In this document: piece after piece, positions 1 to 9,554 of the stretch
Layout of the letters: every line of letters begins with the position of its first letter
How positions within the stretch are numbered: position 1 is the stretch's first letter
Source: Prevotella sp.
Lineage (GTDB): Bacteria > Bacteroidota > Bacteroidia > Bacteroidales > Bacteroidaceae
DNA: 64,000 bases
Assembly (NCBI GenBank): GCA_016285055.1
Contig: JAEEPZ010000001.1
Coordinates: forward strand, 1 to 64,000
Reading direction: 5' to 3'
Translations under genes and position numbers: made by a program
Notes under the pieces: model-generated
The model's database searches: none
What the model saw: only the letters and a program-made list of their open reading frames with translations
Told to the model about the DNA's origin: nothing

Positions 1-73
1 TGGTTTCCTGCCGAGAATCCGATGGTTTCTCGGCAGGAAACTTTTAAAACCCATGTTGCCTTGAAACTGCAGG
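1..73. repeat. Dispersed palindromic repeat, copy 1
   Basis: This 73-bp stretch recurs at 45191-45263 with a single mismatch (position 18 here). Its core is an inverted repeat, arms 3-20 and 24-41, around a 3-base loop (GAT); the arms contain TTTCCTGCCGAGAA and its complement. A conserved non-palindromic tail (42-73) follows, so this is a repeat unit and not only a hairpin. The left end is cut by the window edge. The rest of 74-122 holds a short G-rich stretch and no gene. Confidence 0.85.
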
Positions 74-122
74 GAGGGGCAGGGGGTGAGTCTGCAGGGC
101 CTTCTTCTGGCTTGGCTCTGCT

Positions 123-1106
123 TTAGACGTAGGTCTCCAGCATTTTCAGCTGGCCCTCTATCCGCAAGAACTCGGTGGTGGCAGGCAAGAGCAGCGTCTC
201 TCCGGCACGCAGGGTGACTTGTGAGGCGAAGGCATCTGTATCCTCAACGGTCAGCAGTGCCTCGCCCTTTAGCCCGATGAGGATGATAAAGGAGTCGAGG
301 TCGGCATAGTCGATGAGCATCGGCTCGGTGAGGTCGTAGACCGATGTCGTGAAATAAGGACAGCGGATAAGCGACTGCGGCACATTGGCAGTGGGACGAT
401 AATGCAGGCGGTAGTCGTCCTGCACAGTGTAGTCGATAGACTCTGCGGCCTCGCGGGTATGCAGCTGGCGCAGGTTGCCGTTGGCGTCGCGACGGTTATA
501 GTCGTAGATGCGGTAGGTGACATCGCTGGTCTGCTGAATCTCGGCCACGAAGCACCCGGCACCTATGGCATGGATGCGCCCGGCAGGGATGAAGAACACG
601 TCGCCCTCGCTGACATCGTAGCGTGCCAGTGCCTCGGTGATGGTGTGATTGGCCACCATGTCTGCATACTGCTCAGGAGTGATGGAACGCTTGAGGCCGC
701 AATAGAGGAATGGCGGCGTGGACGGTGCGGGTGTCGGAGACGGCATGACATACCACATCTCGGTCTTACCCATAGGATGGCCGTGGCGCCGGGCCACCTC
801 GTCATTGGGATGCACCTGGATGGAAAGGTCGCGCCTGGCATCGATGAACTTGATGAGCAGGGGAAACACATCGCCGAAGCGCGCATAATTGTCGTGACCC
901 ATGAGCCGCTCACGTTCTTTGTGCACCAAGGCATTAAGGGTCATACCGGCACAGGGGCCCTCGCTGACCACTGACTCACTGCCGGCAACGCCCGACAACT
1001 CCCAGCTCTCACCCACGTGGTCGAGGTGCTGGTCGAGATGCTTGAAGGGGATGATGCTGTCGCCTCCCCAGATAGTCTGTTTAAGTATCGGTTGGAACTT
1101 ATACAT
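123..1106 (-). CDS. manA: Mannose-6-phosphate isomerase, class I
   Basis: Cytoplasmic zinc enzyme that interconverts mannose 6-phosphate and fructose 6-phosphate, linking mannose use to glycolysis and GDP-mannose supply. The 327-residue protein has the class I cupin signatures: QVHPND (metal Gln and His), GKTEMWYV (metal Glu) and FIPAGRIHAIGAG (metal His), followed by the EIQQTSDVTYRIYDY block. I start at the ATG giving MYKFQPILKQTIWGG, the usual N-terminus; an in-frame ATG 16 codons upstream would add a hydrophobic stretch foreign to the family and would lie almost on the promoter. The gene stands alone and diverges from the SusCD operon. Confidence 0.95.
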   Translation of the reverse strand: MYKFQPILKQTIWGGDSIIPFKHLDQHLDHVGESWELSGVAGSESVVSEGPCAGMTLNALVHKERERLMGHDNYARFGDVFPLLIKFIDARRDLSIQVHPNDEVARRHGHPMGKTEMWYVMPSPTPAPSTPPFLYCGLKRSITPEQYADMVANHTITEALARYDVSEGDVFFIPAGRIHAIGAGCFVAEIQQTSDVTYRIYDYNRRDANGNLRQLHTREAAESIDYTVQDDYRLHYRPTANVPQSLIRCPYFTTSVYDLTEPMLIDYADLDSFIILIGLKGEALLTVEDTDAFASQVTLRAGETLLLPATTEFLRIEGQLKMLETYV

Positions 1107-1141
1107 TATTATATTAATAAGGGTTATCCAAAAAAACGCTG

Positions 1142-1149
1142 CAAAAGTA
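1142..1149 (-). promoter_or_regulatory. Putative -7 element of manA
   Basis: On the minus strand this reads TACTTTTG, a match to the Bacteroidetes TAnnTTTG -7 box, 35 nt upstream of the manA start. I see no convincing -33 TTTG. Confidence 0.5.
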
Positions 1150-1210
1150 CGCAAAAAAAATGGAACGCTACAGATTCTTTTTGGCTTTTTTTAAAAATTG
1201 TTTGTTTTCT

Positions 1211-1242
1211 TTTGGCAGTTCACAACATTTATCGTACCTTTG
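1211..1242 (+). promoter_or_regulatory. Promoter of the FAS1-SusCD operon
   Basis: TTTG at 1211-1214 and TACCTTTG at 1235-1242 are separated by 20 bp, the standard Bacteroidetes housekeeping promoter layout. Transcription should start near 1249, about 30 nt before the first gene. It is the only clear promoter I see for the next 17 kb. Confidence 0.7.
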
Positions 1243-1278
1243 CAATCGCAATTGCATAAAAAACCTAAAAAATATAGT

Positions 1279-4200
1279 ATGAAACACCGCTTTTTGGAAA
1301 TGGCTGGCAGGGCAAGCATTGCTGCCTGCCTGTCTGTTGCGTGCGGTGTCTTCACTGCCTGTACGGATGACTACGACCTTGACGACCCGGGCAACTACCC
1401 GTCGTGGTTGGGCAGCAGCATCTATGAGGCAATGAAGCACCCTGAGGCCTTGACGGCCGGTACGGGCAATGTGCTTCAAGGCACATTCACCAATTATCTG
1501 CGACTCATCGATGACCTTGGCTATGCCGAGACATTGGGCAAGACGGGCTCAAAGACCATCTTCCCTGCCAACGATGAAGCTTTCAACCGTTTCTACCAGA
1601 ACAACAGCTGGGGTGTGAGGCGCTACGAAGACCTCACAGAAGCCATGAAGCGCCAACTGCTCTATGGCTCCATGCTCGACAATGCCATGCTGGTGGAGAT
1701 GCTCTCAAACATCAGTGACGGATCGACCGCTGTGAGGCAGGGGCAGGCCATGAAGCACACTACGGGCGCTGACGTCATCGACACCATCACCTACCTGCCC
1801 AACCAGGCCGCCATGCCCGTGAACAACAGCTACTGGGAGAAATACTACGACCAGGGGCTGTACATGGTCATGGATGCCACCAGGCCGATGATGGTGCACT
1901 TCACCGAGGAGCAGATGACCAACAACAACATCACCACGAAGGGCGAAAACAGCGATTTCGAGGTGATTACCGGCACGCCTTACGATGAGGAAGAGCACTC
2001 AGCCTACATCTTCCGCAACAAGATCATCATCCCCGACATCACCTGCAAGAACGGATACATCCACCAGATGCAGGACGTGCTGGTGCCTCCCGGCAATATG
2101 GCTGAGGTGATACGCACCAATGGTGAGAGCAACCTCTTCAGCCGTATGCTCGACCGCTTCAGCGCCCCCTATGAGGATGCTGCCACCACCAAGCGCTACA
2201 ACGACTGGTATGAGGAGCAGGAGAAAGCCGGCCTTGACGTGTCGAAGATGCCCCACCCGGAGAAGATTTACCAGAAGCGCTACATGAGCCTGCGCTCGGA
2301 AGGTGTGAACAACTCGCAGAGGATGAGAGACCCCAACGGCAATGACCTGGGGCAATATGTGCTCTCCTACGACCCGGGATGGAACAACTACAGCTCGGGC
2401 AACACCGGCGAAGACCCGCTGAAGGACATTGCTGCCATGTTCGTGCCCACCGACAAGGCCATGCAGCAGTACTTCCTGCCCGGCGGCGAGGGAACCTTCC
2501 TCATCGACGCCTTCGGCAAGAAGCCCAACACTATAGAGAACCTGGCTGAGAACATCGACTCCATCCCCTTGCAGAACGTGCTGCAGATTGTCGACAACCT
2601 CATGCAGAGCAGCTTCACCAGCTCCGTACCCTCGAAGTTCGGACGCGTGATGGACGAGGCCAACGACCCCATGGGCATCTCGTTAGAGTCACTGAACAAG
2701 ACCGAGGATGGCATCTATGACGTGAAGATAGCCAACAACGGCGTCATCTACATGCTCAACAGGGTGTTTGCACCGCCCTCGCTCATCGCCGTCTCGGCAC
2801 CTGTCACCCTGAACAGCAACATGCGCATCATGAACACAGCTGTGAACGACGGCAAGACGAAGAATCCCCTGAACCTGGGACAGAACTACTACGCCTATCT
2901 GCTGGCCATGAGCGCCAACTACGCCTTCTTCATCCCCACCGACGATGCCTTTGCCAACTATTATGTTGACCCCGCCTACCTGAAGTCGGCACAGCCGCGC
3001 GCCCTGAAGTTCTACTACCAGAACAAGAGCCCCTACGTGTTCTGCTCCAGATGGAAGTACGACCCCGAGACACGCACCGTGGGCACTGAGCCCGCCGACT
3101 CGCTCGGCATGGTGAGTGAAGCCGACTTCCGCCAGCTGTTCATCGACATTCTGAACTATCACACCATCGTGCTGGGCGAAGGCGAGACGCTGGGAACCAA
3201 CAAGTTCTATAAGACGAAGCACGGCGGCGCTGTGATGTTCGACGGCAACCGCGTGCTCAGCGGATCACAGATAGAAGGCATCACACCGGTGTCGAACATC
3301 ACGCAGACCTACAACCAGGCCAACGGCAAGGCTTACGCTATCGACCATGTCATCGAGCCGCCCCACCGCTCAGTGCTGAACGTACTGGAGGACTCGACCC
3401 GCTTCAGAGAGTTCTATAACATGTGCAACGACGTAGACATGGACAGCCTAATGGAGTTTGCCAACGACCGCTTCATCCAGAAGATGGAGACGACCAACAA
3501 GGAGACACGCCTGTCGTATCACCCCTTTGCCAACAAAGGCGGCCTGACGGAAAACGTCAACTACTTCAACTCGTATAACTACACCGTCTATGCACCCGAC
3601 GACAACGCCATGGCCATCGCCTATGAGCGCGGACTGCCCAAATGGTCGGACATCAAGGTGCTTTTCGACAAATGGTATCCTAAGTATCTGGAGAATCAGG
3701 AAAGCGTTGACCGCCAGCCGGCTTCTACCGGCTCCGGTGCGAACAAGGTGTTCAATTCCATCTGGAAGAGGCTGATGAACATCGGCGTGCTGACAGACGA
3801 AGAGATAGCCGAGCTCACCGCCGACCGCGACCGTGCCCTGGCCATGGTGGAAGCCATCAATGCCTTTGTGCGCTACCACTTCCAGGACAACTCCATCTTT
3901 GCCGATGTCGTGGTAGAGAAGGGCGAGTTCCCCACCGCCTGCGCCGACACCCTGGGTATCCGCCAGCGTGTGAACGTGGAAGGTGGCAACGGCCGCATCA
4001 TCGTGACCGATGCCAACGGGCAGACCGTCACAGTGGATGGCAACAACACGTCGATACTGACCAACCAGTTGGCCCGCGACTACGTCATCACCACACAAGG
4101 CTCGGGACGAAACCAGAAATGCACCCTCTCCACCTCGTCCTTCGCCGTGGTGCACCAAATCTCCACACCGCTGAGCCCCAATGCCGACTCACGACGCTAC

Positions 4201-4293
4201 GACGGACTATGGACAGGCGAGGACGCCCCGGCAAGACTCAAGGCCTATCGCCGGCTATTCGAAGAAAAACTCTATAAACGCTATACAAACTGA
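1279..4293 (+). CDS. Large FAS1 (fasciclin)-repeat lipoprotein
   Basis: Predicted surface lipoprotein of 1004 residues. The N-terminus ends in a lipobox (VFTAC), and the acidic TDDYDLDD after the cysteine fits the Bacteroidetes export signal for surface lipoproteins. At least four FAS1-type signatures appear: IFPANDEAF, MFVPTDKAM, FFIPTDDAF and VYAPDDNAM, each with a following helical stretch. FAS1 domains usually mediate adhesion or protein-protein contact. The start at 1279 (MKHRFLEMAG) gives a normal lipoprotein signal; an earlier ATG at 1198 would run through the promoter. The stop lies 5 bp before SusC, so the two are surely co-transcribed. Probable role: accessory surface component of the SusCD system; ligand unknown. 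Confidence 0.88.
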   Translation: MKHRFLEMAGRASIAACLSVACGVFTACTDDYDLDDPGNYPSWLGSSIYEAMKHPEALTAGTGNVLQGTFTNYLRLIDDLGYAETLGKTGSKTIFPANDEAFNRFYQNNSWGVRRYEDLTEAMKRQLLYGSMLDNAMLVEMLSNISDGSTAVRQGQAMKHTTGADVIDTITYLPNQAAMPVNNSYWEKYYDQGLYMVMDATRPMMVHFTEEQMTNNNITTKGENSDFEVITGTPYDEEEHSAYIFRNKIIIPDITCKNGYIHQMQDVLVPPGNMAEVIRTNGESNLFSRMLDRFSAPYEDAATTKRYNDWYEEQEKAGLDVSKMPHPEKIYQKRYMSLRSEGVNNSQRMRDPNGNDLGQYVLSYDPGWNNYSSGNTGEDPLKDIAAMFVPTDKAMQQYFLPGGEGTFLIDAFGKKPNTIENLAENIDSIPLQNVLQIVDNLMQSSFTSSVPSKFGRVMDEANDPMGISLESLNKTEDGIYDVKIANNGVIYMLNRVFAPPSLIAVSAPVTLNSNMRIMNTAVNDGKTKNPLNLGQNYYAYLLAMSANYAFFIPTDDAFANYYVDPAYLKSAQPRALKFYYQNKSPYVFCSRWKYDPETRTVGTEPADSLGMVSEADFRQLFIDILNYHTIVLGEGETLGTNKFYKTKHGGAVMFDGNRVLSGSQIEGITPVSNITQTYNQANGKAYAIDHVIEPPHRSVLNVLEDSTRFREFYNMCNDVDMDSLMEFANDRFIQKMETTNKETRLSYHPFANKGGLTENVNYFNSYNYTVYAPDDNAMAIAYERGLPKWSDIKVLFDKWYPKYLENQESVDRQPASTGSGANKVFNSIWKRLMNIGVLTDEEIAELTADRDRALAMVEAINAFVRYHFQDNSIFADVVVEKGEFPTACADTLGIRQRVNVEGGNGRIIVTDANGQTVTVDGNNTSILTNQLARDYVITTQGSGRNQKCTLSTSSFAVVHQISTPLSPNADSRRYDGLWTGEDAPARLKAYRRLFEEKLYKRYTN

Positions 4294-4298
4294 AAGCT

Positions 4299-7200
4299 AT
4301 GAGAAACAAGATAAGCAAGCGACTGCTGATAAGTCTGTCATTTATCATCTGTCATATTTCATTTAGCTTTGCCCAGGAGATACGTATTTCGGGTACGATT
4401 ACCGACTCATCCGGTCCGGTGATGCTCTGTAACGTGGTGGAGGTAGACGCCAACAACCGTAACGTCTCCTACACGCAGACCGACCTGAACGGTAACTTCT
4501 CCATGACGGTGAAGAACGCCAAGAACAAGCTGAAGGTGTCGTACGTGGGAAGCAAGACCGTACTGCTGCCCATCGGCACGAGGACTAAGTTCAATATCAA
4601 GCTGCAGGACGAGAACGTCATGCAGGTGGTGACCGTCACCGCCAAGCGCAAGTACAGTCAGGGCGGCCTGGCCATTCCCGAGCGAGAAGTGTCGGTGGCC
4701 ACACAGACCTTCAACATGAGTGAGGTGGAAGGTCTGGGCTTCACCACCGCCGACGAGGCCCTGCAGGGACAGATTGCCGGTCTGGACATCGTGTCAAACT
4801 CGGGTAACCTCGGCGCCGGCACCTCCATGCGTCTGCGCGGTGTCACCACCATCAACGGCAGCGCAGAACCGCTCATCGTCGTCGACGGCAACATCTTCGA
4901 GAATCCTGATGCCTCCTTCGACTTCACCAGCGCCAACGAAGAGACCTACGCCGCACTGCTCTCGGTCAACCCGGCCGACATTGAAGACATCCAGGTGCTC
5001 AAGGATGCCGCCGCAACGGCCATCTGGGGTAACCGCGGTTCCAACGGTGTCATTCAGATTCGCACCAAGCGCGGTGCACGCGGCAAAGCCAAGGTGGACT
5101 ACTCGCTCCGCGTACAGGCCAGCTGGCAGCCCGACGGCTACAACATGCTGAACGGTGACGACTACACCATGATGCTGAAGGAGATGTACTACAACCCCGC
5201 ACAGAGCTCAACGGCTACCACCAACATCAACGAGATCAACTACAACCGCTCGTGGGCAGAGTTTGAGAACTGGAACAACAACACCGACTGGGTGAAGCAG
5301 GTGCAGCAGACCAGCTGGACGCAGTATCACACCCTCACCATCACCGGTGGCGGTGAGAAAGCCAACTTCCGCGTCTCGGCCGGCTACGACCACCAGAACG
5401 GCAGTATCATCAAGCAGAAGCTGGACCGCTTCAGCACCCGTCTGGCCCTCGACTATTTCGTCAGCGACCGCATCACCTTCCGCACCACCTTCCCGCTGAC
5501 CTACACCGCCAACCACCGCAACTACGACGGCAACATCCTGGGACGCGCACGAGTGCTCTCACCCAACATGTCGGTGTACCGTCAGGACGCTCTGGGACGC
5601 GACACAGAAGAATACTACATCATGCTGCCATCGGGCGCATCCAATGCTGCCGGCTCGTCGGTGGCAGGCACCTCGTCGCTGCAGCTCAGCTCCATGCGCG
5701 GACAGGGCAACCCCGTGGCCATAGCCAACCAGGCGTGGTCGAACGAGAGCACCTACCGCATCTCGCCTGAGTTCAAGCTTGACTACTATCTCTTGGGCAA
5801 GGACGACCAGAAGACCATGCTCAACTATACGGGTCTGGTCTATCTCGACATCTTCTCGCTGAGCGAATCGAAATACTGGCCCGGCTCGCTCTCCACACAG
5901 GGATGGACAGACACCAACTACAACAAGTCGGACGCCTACGACTACAACTCGCTGGGCTTCACCACACGTCACTCGCTCACCTTCACACCGAAGTTCCACA
6001 ACAAGGACTGGTACAGCACCATGCTGCTGCAGTGGGAGATGAACACGAACACCAACAACCGCCAGAGCGTGGCTAACCGCAATGCGCCCAACGGCACGAC
6101 CTCAACCACCGTCGACACCGCCATCGAGAGCATGAGCACCAGCAACGGACAGGGACGCTCCATGTCGGCAGCCTACTCAGGACACCTATCTTATAAAGGA
6201 GGTCTCTACAGCTTCGCCGTCTCGCTGCGCGCCGACGGTACCACACAGTTTGGCAAGAACAAGAAGTGGGGCTACTCGCCCGCCGTCTCCCTCCGTTGGA
6301 ACACCATCGACGAGAAGTTTATGGAGTGGTCGAAGAAATGGCTGTCCATGCTTTCCTTCCGTGCCTCATGGGGTATCGTGGGACGTACCCCGGGCCAGGA
6401 GTACCTGCAGTACTCGCGCTACAATGCTGAAGGCATCTATGGCGACGCCCTCAACAAGCACAGCATCACCTTCCTCGAAGGTCTGCGCCTGGACAACCTG
6501 AACCGTGAGAGCACCACACAATACAATGTGGGTGGAAACTTCGGATTCCTGAAAGACCGCATTACCGGTGACTTCAACTTCTACTTCAAGCGCACCAAAG
6601 ACCTGCTCATGGGCGGCGTCCGCATCCCGTCATATACGGGCTTCACATCGCTGTCGTCGGCCAACGTAGGCGAGATGACCAACAAGGGATGGGAGCTGAA
6701 CATCCAGGCCAACCAAGTCATCAAGATTGGAAAGTTCAAGTTTAGCGCCAACTTCAACATCTCGCAGAACTTCAACGAGATTGTTGACATGGACGAGAGC
6801 GTGCTGGAGAGCATCAACTCGGAATGGAAGAGCGATGCCCGCGGCGAATACCTCAACCGCATCCAGAAGGGCAACCCGCTGGGCTCCATCTACGGTCTGC
6901 GCTACAAGGGCGTCTACCAGTACACCTACGAGTACCTGGCCAACCTCAAGCAGCGTAACGGATGGGACGGCGAACAGATGCGCGACTACATCAACAACGA
7001 GTTCCTGGCAGCCGGCAAGACCGCACCTATCGCCATCGACGACCAGGGCAAGGTGATGATGGACGCCAAGGGAATGCCCATCCGCCAGAAGTACAACTAC
7101 ACTGACGGTACATGGACCTACGAGTTCCAGGGCGGCGACGCCATCTACGAGGACATCAACCACGACGGTCAGATCAACTCGCTCGACATTGTCTACTTAG

Positions 7201-7700
7201 GCAACTCCAACCCACATCTGCAAGGCGGTTTCGGCTTCAACATCCAGTACGACGACTGGTGGCTGAGAACCAGCTTCAACTATCGCCAGGGCGTCAAGAT
7301 TGTCAATGCAGCCAAGATGGAACTGGAGAAGATGTTCAATGCCAACAATCAGAGTTCGGCCGTGAACTGGCGCTGGCGCAAGAACGGCGACGTCACCACA
7401 ATGCCGCGTGCCATGTATGACACCGGCTACAACTGGCAGGGCAGCGACCGCTATGTGGAAGACGGATCCTTCGTGCGTATGAGCTACATTCAGCTGGGCT
7501 ATAAGTTCAAGAGCAAAGTGCTGAAGCAACTCGGCCTGAGAAGACTCCAGTTGAGTGTGTCAGGACAGAACCTCTTCCTCTGGAGCAAGTATAGCGGCAT
7601 CGAGCCGGAGAAATCGGCCGGAGCCTGGGGCATTGCCAAGGACTATGACCAGACACCTCGTTCAAGATCGGTAACCATGAACATTGAAGTGGGATTCTAA
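4299..7700 (+). CDS. SusC/RagA-family TonB-linked outer-membrane transporter 1
   Basis: TonB-dependent importer of 1133 residues. Order of parts: signal peptide (1-26, ending SFSFAQ), carboxypeptidase-regulatory-like domain (about 29-110), plug (GQIAGLDIVSNSG, PLIVVDG, and VLKDAAATAIWGNRGSNG as the SusC signature), then a long barrel to a terminal F. It pairs with the SusD that follows 36 bp later and should import an oligosaccharide or peptide ligand after surface capture. The signal-peptide DNA contains TCATTTATCATCTGTCAT, the same repeat vocabulary as other signal peptides in this window, but without an upstream partner. Confidence 0.95.
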   Translation: MRNKISKRLLISLSFIICHISFSFAQEIRISGTITDSSGPVMLCNVVEVDANNRNVSYTQTDLNGNFSMTVKNAKNKLKVSYVGSKTVLLPIGTRTKFNIKLQDENVMQVVTVTAKRKYSQGGLAIPEREVSVATQTFNMSEVEGLGFTTADEALQGQIAGLDIVSNSGNLGAGTSMRLRGVTTINGSAEPLIVVDGNIFENPDASFDFTSANEETYAALLSVNPADIEDIQVLKDAAATAIWGNRGSNGVIQIRTKRGARGKAKVDYSLRVQASWQPDGYNMLNGDDYTMMLKEMYYNPAQSSTATTNINEINYNRSWAEFENWNNNTDWVKQVQQTSWTQYHTLTITGGGEKANFRVSAGYDHQNGSIIKQKLDRFSTRLALDYFVSDRITFRTTFPLTYTANHRNYDGNILGRARVLSPNMSVYRQDALGRDTEEYYIMLPSGASNAAGSSVAGTSSLQLSSMRGQGNPVAIANQAWSNESTYRISPEFKLDYYLLGKDDQKTMLNYTGLVYLDIFSLSESKYWPGSLSTQGWTDTNYNKSDAYDYNSLGFTTRHSLTFTPKFHNKDWYSTMLLQWEMNTNTNNRQSVANRNAPNGTTSTTVDTAIESMSTSNGQGRSMSAAYSGHLSYKGGLYSFAVSLRADGTTQFGKNKKWGYSPAVSLRWNTIDEKFMEWSKKWLSMLSFRASWGIVGRTPGQEYLQYSRYNAEGIYGDALNKHSITFLEGLRLDNLNRESTTQYNVGGNFGFLKDRITGDFNFYFKRTKDLLMGGVRIPSYTGFTSLSSANVGEMTNKGWELNIQANQVIKIGKFKFSANFNISQNFNEIVDMDESVLESINSEWKSDARGEYLNRIQKGNPLGSIYGLRYKGVYQYTYEYLANLKQRNGWDGEQMRDYINNEFLAAGKTAPIAIDDQGKVMMDAKGMPIRQKYNYTDGTWTYEFQGGDAIYEDINHDGQINSLDIVYLGNSNPHLQGGFGFNIQYDDWWLRTSFNYRQGVKIVNAAKMELEKMFNANNQSSAVNWRWRKNGDVTTMPRAMYDTGYNWQGSDRYVEDGSFVRMSYIQLGYKFKSKVLKQLGLRRLQLSVSGQNLFLWSKYSGIEPEKSAGAWGIAKDYDQTPRSRSVTMNIEVGF

Positions 7701-7702
7701 TT

Positions 7703-7725
7703 AGTTAATAGTTCATAGTTAATAG
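7703..7725 (+). repeat. Short direct repeat between susC1 and susD1
   Basis: AGTTAATAG occurs at 7703-7711 and 7717-7725 around ATAGTTCATA-like words. A related ATAGTTCATA stretch lies between susD1 and the next gene (9524-9554). These spacers consist almost wholly of the repeat. Confidence 0.6.
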
Positions 7726-7736
7726 TATATAGCAAT

Positions 7737-9524
7737 ATGACTACAAAGATAAAGAAATACATTGCTGGCAGTTTCGTGGGTTGCGTTGTTGCCATGACAA
7801 CAATGGCCATCACGGGCTGCACCGACTTCCTGACCATCTATCCCAACGACCGCATCGTGGGCAATGACTTCTGGAAGAAGAAGAGCGACGTGGAGACCAT
7901 GGTGGACGGATGCTACAATTCCATGATAGCACGCAACGTTCAGGAGCGTGCCATTATCTGGGGAGCCTTCCGCTCTGACGAGCTGGTGAAGTTTTCCGAC
8001 CTCAGCGACAACACGCTGGACAATATCACAGCCGTCAACCTCCTGCCCACCAACAGATACAACTCCTGGGGCGACTACTACAAAGTCATCAACAACTGCA
8101 ATATCGTGCTCAACCATGCCGAGGCGGTGATGGACGAAGACCCGGAGTTTACGAAAGGCGACTATGAGGTGATCCGCTCGCAGATGCTGGCACTGCGCTC
8201 GCTGTGCTACTTCTATCTGGTACGTGCCTTCCGCGACGTGCCTTACACCACGCACTCCTACGAGAACGACTCAGAGGTGGAGCTGCTGCCGCAGAGCACG
8301 CCCGCCGAAGTGCTGCAGAACTGCCTCAACGACCTCCAGGAAGCCCAGCGCAACATCATGCGCAGCGGCGCCTACGGCGAGAATGACTGGCGCAACAAAG
8401 GCTACATGACCCGCGACGCCGTCTACTCACTCATGGCCGACATCCTCCTCTGGAGAGCTGCCATGACACACAGCACCGCCGACTACCAGCAGGCCATTGC
8501 CTTCTGCGACACTGTCATCAACTCCAAGCACCGCTACTACGAGGAGAACAAAGTGATGACCACCCTGAAAGAGGAGGAGAACGACATCTATCACCTCATT
8601 GACGGCGATGACGCCATGAGTGAAATATTCGGCTCAGGCGGCAACTCACGCGAAAGCATCCTGGAATGGCAGTACATCGACCAGGACAACGTCAACACGG
8701 CACTGGAAGACTACTACTACCGCAATGGCGAAAACAGCAACAACAGCATCCTCATGGCTTCAGGGCTGTTCAACTCCCCTGACAAGTCGGCCGACACACC
8801 GCAGGGAAAGAAGTTCTACCTGACGAAGAACGACTACCGCTTCTGGAACAACGTCTTCGAAGCCAACAATGAGGAGATGGAGCAGATGAGCATCAGAAAG
8901 ATGTGCGACCTGTCCAGGCAATCGTTTACCTCCAGTAGCACCAAAGGCGCTGAAAAGAGTCTCAACAACAGAGATTACAAGCAGTTCGGCCAGAACTGGA
9001 TTGTCTACCGTCTGACCGACGTGATGCTGATGAAAGCCGAGGCGCTCGTCGAGACAGCTGTCAACGACAGCGACGCCGTGGTGCTGAAGCAGGCCTTCGA
9101 CCTGGTGCAGGCCGTGAACAAGCGCTCCATGATGCGCAACGCCACCGACACGCTGAAATTTGAGACCTTCAAGACAAAAGACAACATGGAGCTGCTCGTC
9201 ATGAACGAGCGTGAGCGTGAACTCTGCTTCGAAGGCAAGCGGTGGTTCGACCTCCTGCGCTACAGCTACCGCCACATGGAAGGTGTCAACATCAACACCT
9301 TGCTGGCAGACATGACAGAGGGGCCGAAACTCTACAAGCCCATGCTGGACATGATTATACGAAAGTATAACGGCGACGACGGCCCCAGCGGCGATGCCGT
9401 CTCCTACAAGATGAAGGGCGAGCACTACCTCTACTGGCCAGTGGAAGAGAACGAACTCAAGGTGAACAAGCTCCTCAGACAGAACCCTGTCTACATACAG
9501 GAGAAGACAACTTCGAAGAAATAG
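7737..9524 (+). CDS. SusD/RagB-family surface lipoprotein 1
   Basis: Glycan-binding lid for the preceding SusC. The 595-residue protein has a lipoprotein signal ending AITGC and then TDFLTIYPND, the usual SusD opening. TPR-like helical segments follow (RSQMLALRSLCYFYLVRAFRDVP, a SusD hallmark), and the C-terminal RagB region has MNERERELCFEGKRWFDLLRY. The NPVYIQ ending is also typical. The start is the ATG of MTTKIKKYIAG; no better start exists in the short spacer. Confidence 0.95.
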   Translation: MTTKIKKYIAGSFVGCVVAMTTMAITGCTDFLTIYPNDRIVGNDFWKKKSDVETMVDGCYNSMIARNVQERAIIWGAFRSDELVKFSDLSDNTLDNITAVNLLPTNRYNSWGDYYKVINNCNIVLNHAEAVMDEDPEFTKGDYEVIRSQMLALRSLCYFYLVRAFRDVPYTTHSYENDSEVELLPQSTPAEVLQNCLNDLQEAQRNIMRSGAYGENDWRNKGYMTRDAVYSLMADILLWRAAMTHSTADYQQAIAFCDTVINSKHRYYEENKVMTTLKEEENDIYHLIDGDDAMSEIFGSGGNSRESILEWQYIDQDNVNTALEDYYYRNGENSNNSILMASGLFNSPDKSADTPQGKKFYLTKNDYRFWNNVFEANNEEMEQMSIRKMCDLSRQSFTSSSTKGAEKSLNNRDYKQFGQNWIVYRLTDVMLMKAEALVETAVNDSDAVVLKQAFDLVQAVNKRSMMRNATDTLKFETFKTKDNMELLVMNERERELCFEGKRWFDLLRYSYRHMEGVNINTLLADMTEGPKLYKPMLDMIIRKYNGDDGPSGDAVSYKMKGEHYLYWPVEENELKVNKLLRQNPVYIQEKTTSKK

Positions 9525-9554
9525 TTTATAGTTCATAATTAATTGTTCATAGTT

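Noticed and set aside
402..974. 190-codon open frame opposite manA
   Set aside because: Antisense to a clear gene; its composition is what the complement of GC-rich codons gives.
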